Assembly: GCA_050288085.1 (NCBI GenBank)
Contig: JBNKDD010000102.1
Location: 1 to 17,893 of the forward strand
Origin: JBNKDD01 sp050288085
GTDB taxonomy: Bacteria > Chloroflexota > Anaerolineae > Aggregatilineales > UBA3940
DNA: 17,893 nt
Direction: 5' to 3'
Shown: positions 13,480 through 17,893 of the stretch, in pieces
How the letters are laid out: the number at the start of each line of letters is the position of its first letter
How positions within the stretch are numbered: position 1 is the stretch's first letter
The notes under the pieces: generated by a model
What the model was told of the DNA's origin: nothing
The model's database searches: none
The model's input: the letters and a program-made list of their open reading frames with translations, nothing else
Translations under genes and position numbers: made by a program

Positions 13480-14283
13480 TTAGCGAAATTCATCTAACCC
13501 GTAGGCATCTTCGATAAACGTCTTCAACCGGGAGACAAACCGCGCTGCCGGTGCGCCGTCCACCACGTCATGATCAAAGCTGAGCGTCAGGCTCAGGTAC
13601 TCCCGGATGGCGATTTCGCCGTTCACCACGCCCGGCCTCTCGGCAATGCCACCCAACATGACCGAGGTGGTGTAGATCGTCCCCGGAGGTATTCCCCAGC
13701 CGCCGCCCGACCCAAACATCCCGACGGCTGTGGAGATGGTTGTCCCGGTATGCTTCTTGATCAGTTTCGGGGATCGGAACAGGAAGAAGTACACCAGGTC
13801 ACGGATAAACCAGGGCAGGATAAATAACGGGGCATATTTCCACGATTGGTTGTAGCCCGGATCGGCATTTGGATCATTCTTGACCGCCTGGATTTCCTCA
13901 CTGATCGAGCGCACATCCCGCTGGTTGATACTCCGTAAAATGTGCGCCAACGGGAACTTACGATCGCCCCAATCGATCTCGATCATCGTCGTGCAGTCCA
14001 CTTCCTCGAAGAGAAGTAACTGCCCCCAGAGGTTGCGGTAAGCATTAAGATACCGATTCTGATCGATGGCATGGCCGTAGCAGGCCAGGATGAAGGCCGT
14101 AAACGAGAGGGATTCCCCGGATTTTTCTTTGTGTGCCCGGATGATCTGCCGGGCCTCGGTGACATCCACTTCAACCAGGGCATGGATCGTATTCCGCCGC
14201 CGCTGTGCCCGGCCTGTATCAACCAGAACCCGGCGGTTGAGGGGATATGGTTTGACCTCATAAGCGGGACGCTGTTTGCTCAT
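13480..14283 (-). CDS. Free-standing E2-type CoA acyltransferase domain protein (no lipoyl domain)
   Basis: A 267-residue protein with the fold signature of the catalytic domain of 2-oxoacid dehydrogenase E2 subunits (the chloramphenicol-acetyltransferase-like superfamily). The active-site motif HxxxDG is intact as HDVVDG at H238-G243. Upstream parts fit the fold: SLSFTAFILACYGHAI at about 58-73, and TTISTAVGMFGSGGGWGIPP at about 181-200. There is no lipoyl domain, no E3-binding domain and no linker. A hydrophobic stretch at about 149-170 (PLFILPWFIRDLVYFFLF) suggests membrane contact or a substrate pocket lid. It probably transfers an acyl group from CoA to an unknown acceptor. The ribosome site GAGGA sits 7 bases before the ATG. 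It converges on the DUF6585-like pair. A full E2 is at 3446-4723. Confidence 0.82.
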   Translation of the reverse strand: MSKQRPAYEVKPYPLNRRVLVDTGRAQRRRNTIHALVEVDVTEARQIIRAHKEKSGESLSFTAFILACYGHAIDQNRYLNAYRNLWGQLLLFEEVDCTTMIEIDWGDRKFPLAHILRSINQRDVRSISEEIQAVKNDPNADPGYNQSWKYAPLFILPWFIRDLVYFFLFRSPKLIKKHTGTTISTAVGMFGSGGGWGIPPGTIYTTSVMLGGIAERPGVVNGEIAIREYLSLTLSFDHDVVDGAPAARFVSRLKTFIEDAYGLDEFR

Positions 14284-14390
14284 GACAAAATCCTCGATAA
14301 AGTTGGATCAAACAAAGGCCCTATTAGCGATCAAATTGTACAGCAAGGCGGGGAAACAACCACACATTGATTATTTTGACGGAACTCGTG

Positions 14391-14891
14391 TTACGCCCGT
14401 GCGGTCGCCCGTTTTCTGGTGCGCCAATACATCATAATGCCCCCGGCAATCAAGGCAATTTCCAACACGATACCGGCAATAAAACCTGGGCTAGAAGTAA
14501 TCAGTCCGATTCCGATCAGTGGCCCGTCAAAGAAGACCGGCATGTTGGGGTACACGATGAAATCTAGCAGCCAGTGGCTTAAGACCATCAGCCCGATGAC
14601 GATACTCGCCCGGTGATTCCGGTAGAAGAGAAAGGCGATTGCTGCGACCACCACCGCCCAGACGATACACATCATCAGCCCGTGTGACCATGCTATATAG
14701 CCCTGCCTTAAATAAGTAAGCCCTTCGCTGAAGCTCACCTGCGTGTCGGCCTGGTATTCCAGACCGGCAGCTTCAAATCCGAAGAACAATAAATCAGGTA
14801 CCTGGGTAGCTGCCAGCAGCATCCAGAGTGGTGCTTCAGGAGCAGCAGATTTTGCCATCAACCCGACTGAGGCATGTGCGAGCGGATCCAT
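14391..14891 (-). CDS. YdjM/DUF457-like membrane protein (putative metal-dependent hydrolase)
   Basis: A 166-residue multi-pass membrane protein. Motifs typical of the membrane-bound metal-dependent hydrolase family are visible: DPLAHASVG at the N-terminus, QVPDLLFF near residue 30, WSHGLMM near 68, and LSHWLLDFIVYPNMP near 103. The spaced His and Asp residues are the expected metal ligands. About four hydrophobic segments are present and the C-terminus is basic. The family name reflects homology; enzymatic activity is poorly established. It is divergent from the TetR gene. It lies 107 bases upstream of the acyltransferase gene on the same strand, so the two may be co-transcribed. Confidence 0.75.
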   Translation of the reverse strand: MDPLAHASVGLMAKSAAPEAPLWMLLAATQVPDLLFFGFEAAGLEYQADTQVSFSEGLTYLRQGYIAWSHGLMMCIVWAVVVAAIAFLFYRNHRASIVIGLMVLSHWLLDFIVYPNMPVFFDGPLIGIGLITSSPGFIAGIVLEIALIAGGIMMYWRTRKRATARA

Positions 14892-14974
14892 TCAAAATAC
14901 TCCCCTTCACAAAATCAATTTCCTGTCAGGATATACGCAAGCTGTCATCACCCGGTTGTATACTAAAGAATAGT

Positions 14975-15003
14975 TTGACAACTGACCCAGGGTCAGTTAT
15001 ATT
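14975..15003 (+). promoter_or_regulatory. Promoter of the TetR-SDR operon
   Basis: A perfect -35 box TTGACA at 14975-14980 and -10 box TATATT at 14998-15003 (5 of 6) are separated by exactly 17 bases. The whole spacer is occupied by an operator-like palindrome, which points to direct repression. Confidence 0.85.
14981..14997. promoter_or_regulatory. Operator palindrome O1 in the promoter spacer
   Basis: ACTGACCCAGGGTCAGT is a perfect 17-base inverted repeat around a central A. It contains the core TGACCnnnGGTCA and lies exactly between the -35 and -10 boxes. It is probably bound by the TetR-family protein encoded just downstream. Confidence 0.85.
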
Positions 15004-15007
15004 ATAA

Positions 15008-15022
15008 ATGACCGACGGTCAT
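15008..15022. promoter_or_regulatory. Operator palindrome O2 at the transcription start
   Basis: ATGACCGACGGTCAT is a perfect 15-base inverted repeat with the same TGACCnnnGGTCA core. Its centre is 26 bases from that of O1, and it covers the expected transcription start. Two TetR dimers could bind on roughly opposite DNA faces. Confidence 0.85.
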
Positions 15023-15073
15023 ATATCTTAGTGTGGAGAAATTTATCTCCAGCCCGAAAGAGAAGGAAGCATC

Positions 15074-15742
15074 GTGACGAAGCGACGCACGAGAACCGAC
15101 GAACAGAAGCAAGAACGGAAGCAAGCCCTGCTGGACGCAGCATGGACTTTATTCCAGGAAAGCGGCTATGACGAGATCAGTATCACCGGGGTGACGAAGC
15201 TGGCAGGAGTCGCCAAAGGGACGTTTTACCTGTACTTCAAGACCAAAGAGGAACTGTTCATCGCCATCATGGAGCAGCTTTTCGTGGCCTTTTTCGATCA
15301 GGTAGACGCCGGACTCCAGCAGATGGCCGGACACCACCCCACGCCGGAGGAAATCGCTGCCCTGTTCCAACGATCATTGGATCCCCAACCGGGTCTGACC
15401 CGGCTGTTTGCCATCCTGCATCCCGTTTTGGAACACAACATCGACTACGATACGGCGGTTGGATTCAAGCGGATGCTGTTGGAGCGGATCATCACAACTG
15501 GCGGTCTGTTGGAAAGCTGTCTTCCCTTCCTCCAACCGGGTGAGGGGGCCGAGTTCGTGCTGCGATCATATGCACTTGTGATCGGGATTCAGCATGTCTC
15601 CGACCCCGCCCCGGTGATCCGTGAGGCGATGGAAAAAGAACCCGACCTGGCGCTGTTCAAAGTCAAATTCTCGGATGAGGTCTCCGAGACAATCGCGATC
15701 TTGCTGCGTGGGCTGGAGCACATCAACCAATCGGAGAAGTAA
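15074..15742 (+). CDS. TetR/AcrR-family transcriptional repressor
   Basis: A 222-residue regulator. The N-terminal DNA-binding domain is typical: RKQALLDAAWTLFQESGYDEISITGVTKLAGVAKGTFYLYFKTKEELF at about residues 16-63, with the recognition helix near AKGTFYLYF. The rest is an all-alpha ligand/dimer domain whose inducer cannot be read from sequence. The start is GTG at 15074, with AGAAGGA at 15061-15067 placed 6 bases upstream. The stop codon overlaps the next gene's start (TAATG), so the two are translationally coupled. The two palindromes upstream argue for autorepression and control of the SDR genes. It could respond to a lipid or xenobiotic substrate of these enzymes. Confidence 0.93.
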   Translation: MTKRRTRTDEQKQERKQALLDAAWTLFQESGYDEISITGVTKLAGVAKGTFYLYFKTKEELFIAIMEQLFVAFFDQVDAGLQQMAGHHPTPEEIAALFQRSLDPQPGLTRLFAILHPVLEHNIDYDTAVGFKRMLLERIITTGGLLESCLPFLQPGEGAEFVLRSYALVIGIQHVSDPAPVIREAMEKEPDLALFKVKFSDEVSETIAILLRGLEHINQSEK

Positions 15743-16752
15743 TGATGAAGGCATTTGTAACCGGAAGCACCGGCTTATTGGGAAATAACCTTGTTCACCT
15801 GCTGGTTGAACAGGGATACGAGGTCAAGGCACTGGCGCGCTCGGCGGAGAAGGCCCAGCGTTTATTGAGTGATACCGGCGCGGAGATCGTGATCGGTGAT
15901 ATGGAAGACGTGGCGGGTTTTGCCGATCAGCTTAAGGGCTGTGACGTGCTGTTTCATACTGCTGCCTATTTCCGCGAATACTATCAACCCGGCGAACACT
16001 GGGAGAAGCTCAAGCGGATCAACGTGGATGGCACGATCCAACTGCTCGAAGCGGCGGAAGCGTGCGGCGTCAAGAAGGTGATCTATGTCAGCAGCGGCGG
16101 TGTGGTTGCCCAAACCGGGGGATCAAACCAGGGCAAGCAGATCGACGAGTCAGCTCCTTACAGCGATTTCGGCAAACGCAACCTGTACTTCCAGAGCAAG
16201 GTGGTGGCCGAAAAATCCATCTATGCATTCCTGGAAAATCACAGCCTGCCGGTAATCCTGATCCTGCCGGGCTGGATACTCGGCCCGCGTGATGCGGCCC
16301 CGACCGGCAGTGGGCGGCTGATCCTCAATTACCTGGAGCAAAAACTGCCCGCCCTGTTCGATGGGGGAAATAACGCCGTCGATGCGCGTGATGTTGCCCA
16401 GGCGATGATCAATGCCGTCGAGCACGGTCAAAGTGGCGAGCGTTACCTGGTTGCCGGTCGGCATACCAAACTGGCTGATATGATGGCCGCATTGGAGAAC
16501 CTGACCGGAATCCCGGCTCCACGTCGTTACCTTCCACCGGGGGTAATGCTGGTCTATGCCTGGTTTTCGGAAAACCTGGCCCGGCTGACCGGTGACGTAC
16601 CGCTGGTCACGCAGGCCGCCATCCATGCTCTGAATGACCGGGTGGGCGTCTCATCAAAGAAAGCCGAAAAAGAACTGGGCGTGGCCTTCAGGCCGATAGC
16701 CGACACACTGCGGGATGAGGTCGCCTGGTTCCGGGCGCAGGGATACGTTTGA
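15742..16752 (+). CDS. NAD(P)-dependent epimerase/dehydratase (extended SDR, 3-beta-HSD/DFR-like)
   Basis: A 336-residue extended short-chain dehydrogenase. The nucleotide-binding motif is GSTGLLGNN at about residues 8-16, with basic R33 after the second strand (ALARS), which fits NADP or NAD. Further motifs are FHTAAYF, the serine strand VIYVSSGG at about 113-120, and the catalytic YxxxK as Y149-K153 (YFQSK). LPGWILGPRD follows the catalytic helix. The fold resembles dihydroflavonol-reductase and hydroxysteroid-dehydrogenase-like members that act on hydroxy/keto groups of lipophilic compounds. The substrate is unknown. It overlaps the TetR stop by one base. An alternative ATG lies 3 bases downstream. 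Confidence 0.9.
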   Translation: MMKAFVTGSTGLLGNNLVHLLVEQGYEVKALARSAEKAQRLLSDTGAEIVIGDMEDVAGFADQLKGCDVLFHTAAYFREYYQPGEHWEKLKRINVDGTIQLLEAAEACGVKKVIYVSSGGVVAQTGGSNQGKQIDESAPYSDFGKRNLYFQSKVVAEKSIYAFLENHSLPVILILPGWILGPRDAAPTGSGRLILNYLEQKLPALFDGGNNAVDARDVAQAMINAVEHGQSGERYLVAGRHTKLADMMAALENLTGIPAPRRYLPPGVMLVYAWFSENLARLTGDVPLVTQAAIHALNDRVGVSSKKAEKELGVAFRPIADTLRDEVAWFRAQGYV

Positions 16753-16785
16753 TCTTTTAGATAGAATTTCGGGGTTTGCTGGTTA

Positions 16786-16877
16786 TTACCCCCCATCGCG
16801 TTCACGCTGACGCGTTCACCGCGATTTGCCCCCCTTGCAAGGGGGGCAGGCACCGCTTTAGCGGTGGCGGGGGGTAA
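16786..16877. repeat. Composite inverted repeat 1 (multi-hairpin element)
   Basis: Perfect 9-base outer arms, TTACCCCCC at 16786-16794 and GGGGGGTAA at 16869-16877, enclose three inner palindromes. These are ATCGCG...CGCGAT (16795-16825), a 22-base palindrome of C6 and G6 around TTGCAA (16827-16848), and CACCGC-TTTA-GCGGTG (16851-16866). The direct repeat CGCGTTCAC occurs at 16797 and 16811. It could fold as a cloverleaf-like structure. It lies between the two SDR genes, so it may affect expression of the second. A related element is at 17697-17794. Confidence 0.85.
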
Positions 16878-16909
16878 CGATCCTCCTCCTACAAGATAAG
16901 GAAACGACA

Positions 16910-17683
16910 ATGAAAAAGACAGCACTGATTACCGATGCAAGCAGCGGAATCGGGCGGGAGCTGGCCGCCTTATTTGCGAAAGATGGCTATAACCTGGTGC
17001 TGGTGGCTCGCAGCGAGGACCGGCTCAGGCAGTTGGCGCAGGAATTCGAATCACAGCATAGGGTGACGGCCAAAGTCCTGCCGAAAGACCTATCCATACC
17101 CACTGCGCCGCAGGAAGTTTTTGATGCCCTGGAAGCGGAATCGATCCAGGTGGATGTTCTGGTTAACAACGCAGGCTTTCAGGTATACGGCCCCTTTGCC
17201 GAGAATGACTGGCAAAAAGAGCAGGCCATGATCCAGGTGAACCTGGTAGCACTCACCCACCTGACCAAGCTGTTTCTACCCGGCATGGTCAAACGCGGCG
17301 CGGGTAAGATCATGAACATCGGATCGACCGGCTCATTCTCGCCGGGGCCGCTCAACGCGATCTACTGCGCGACCAAAGCCTATGTGTTGAGCTTTTCGGA
17401 GGCCATCGCTGAGGAGCTTGACGGCACCGGGGTGACGGTCACCGCCTTGTGCCCCGGCGCAACCGAAACCGAGTTCGCTGTCAGAGGGGAGATCGAAGAT
17501 GTTAACCTGTTCCAAAATATGATGAGCGCGGCAGACGTGGCGAAGGCTGGTTACCGGGCGATGAAGAACAACCGGCGCGTGATCGTGCCGGGGTGGATTA
17601 ATAAGATGATGGCGATGAGCTCTCGCATGATGCCCCACCGGATAGTGACCCGCGTTGCCAAAAATATGATGAGCCGGGCGTAG
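16910..17683 (+). CDS. Short-chain dehydrogenase/reductase (classical SDR)
   Basis: A 257-residue oxidoreductase. The cofactor motif reads ITDASSGIG at residues 7-15; in most classical SDRs this is TGxxxGxG, so the first glycine is Asp here. Other signatures are normal: LVNNAG at about 84-89, the catalytic serine in NIGSTGSF, the catalytic YxxxK as YCATK, and CPGATETEF after it. R34 in VARSE suggests NADP preference. The substrate is unknown. A ribosome site AAGGA precedes the ATG by about 7-8 bases. It lies downstream of the TetR-epimerase pair with composite repeat 1 between, so co-transcription is likely but not assured. The C-terminus is Met- and basic-residue-rich (MMAMSSRMMPHRIV). Confidence 0.92.
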   Translation: MKKTALITDASSGIGRELAALFAKDGYNLVLVARSEDRLRQLAQEFESQHRVTAKVLPKDLSIPTAPQEVFDALEAESIQVDVLVNNAGFQVYGPFAENDWQKEQAMIQVNLVALTHLTKLFLPGMVKRGAGKIMNIGSTGSFSPGPLNAIYCATKAYVLSFSEAIAEELDGTGVTVTALCPGATETEFAVRGEIEDVNLFQNMMSAADVAKAGYRAMKNNRRVIVPGWINKMMAMSSRMMPHRIVTRVAKNMMSRA

Positions 17684-17696
17684 CAAGAAAAATAAA

Positions 17697-17794
17697 CCTC
17701 ACCCCCGAAGTTCGCTTACGCTCACTTCTTCCCCCCCTCTCCAATCTGGAGAGGGGGAGGGAGAACCGCTGTCGGCGGTTCGGAAGGGGTGAGG
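17697..17794. repeat. Composite inverted repeat 2 (multi-hairpin element between convergent genes)
   Basis: Perfect 9-base outer arms, CCTCACCCC at 17697-17705 and GGGGTGAGG at 17786-17794, enclose three inner hairpins. These are GAAGT...ACTTC (17707-17728), an 11-bp stem CCCCCTCTCCA/TGGAGAGGGGG (17733-17757), and GAACCGC-TGTCG-GCGGTTC (17763-17781). The order of parts matches the element at 16786-16877. Both neighbouring genes end here, so it may also serve as a bidirectional transcript end. Confidence 0.85.
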
Positions 17795-17799
17795 TCTCT

Positions 17800-17893
17800 T
17801 TACTCCTCGACACCATGCCGCACAATCGTGCAGCCGTAGGCCGGAGTCTCCGCCGGATCGGGCGCGCGACCGTCTAGCAGCGCCTCAATCGCC
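17800..17893 (-). CDS. Thioredoxin-fold/redoxin (AhpC-TSA-like) protein, C-terminal part
   Basis: Thirty codons of the end of a minus-strand gene are visible, with the stop TAA at 17800-17802 (complement). The readable tail includes AIEALLDGRAPDPAETPAYG and ends CTIVRHGVEE. The pattern of ALLxGxxPxPxETPxxGCTI near the C-terminus is characteristic of thioredoxin-family (redoxin domain) proteins that reduce peroxides or transfer thiols. The catalytic CxxC region lies outside the window. It converges on the SDR gene, with composite repeat 2 between them. Identification rests on a short tail only. Confidence 0.55.
   Translation of the reverse strand, partial: AIEALLDGRAPDPAETPAYGCTIVRHGVEE

Noticed and set aside
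16786..17794. The two multi-hairpin elements considered as a CRISPR array or tRNA-like genes
   Set aside because: There are only two non-identical copies about 900 bases apart with a gene between, and no anticodon or T-arm consensus.

Overview
This window looks like bacterial chromosome from a Chloroflexota-type genome, probably Anaerolineae-like. That placement is an inference from the mix of gene families, moderate GC content and dispersed GTAGGGGC palindromes; no rRNA or other marker gene is present to confirm it. No tRNA, rRNA, CRISPR array, transposase or phage gene was seen.

Positions 1-4773 are a housekeeping block on the + strand: the C-terminal end of a pyruvate (2-oxoacid) dehydrogenase E1 beta subunit, a small glycine-zipper membrane protein, aspartate kinase, aspartate-semialdehyde dehydrogenase, and the lipoyl-bearing E2 acyltransferase. 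A strong intrinsic terminator closes the block. The two aspartate-family genes therefore sit between the E1 beta and E2 genes. Each of the three larger gaps between genes here carries a GTAGGGGC...GCCCCTAC palindrome.

Positions 4774-10984 are accessory and read as more AT-rich. They hold a multi-pass glycosyltransferase with a C-terminal beta-sandwich. Next comes a tandem array of four related units, each with a four-cysteine zinc ribbon, a receiver domain and, in three of them, a second degenerate receiver. By sequence the units alternate B-A-B-A. The middle two are fused into one 603-residue protein through a junction that still shows where a stop and a start codon probably used to be. The last unit is truncated. 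No histidine kinase or DNA-binding output domain is nearby. This array is the best candidate here for an undescribed system. A convergent lipoprotein gene ends 18 bases beyond it.

Positions 10985-13451 hold a promoter, two tandem paralogues of a DUF6585-like membrane family (the second with an extra multi-pass N-terminal domain) and a strong terminator. Two minus-strand genes follow: a free-standing E2-like acyltransferase domain without a lipoyl domain, and a YdjM/DUF457-like membrane protein.

Positions 14892-17683 form a regulated module: a TetR-family repressor translationally coupled to an extended SDR/epimerase gene, then a classical SDR. The promoter contains two TGACCnnnGGTCA palindromes, one filling the -35/-10 spacer and one just downstream of the -10 box, as expected of an autoregulated TetR operator. 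Two composite inverted repeats of about 90-100 bp flank the last SDR gene. The second lies between that gene and the convergent 3' end of a thioredoxin-fold (redoxin) gene that runs off the window.
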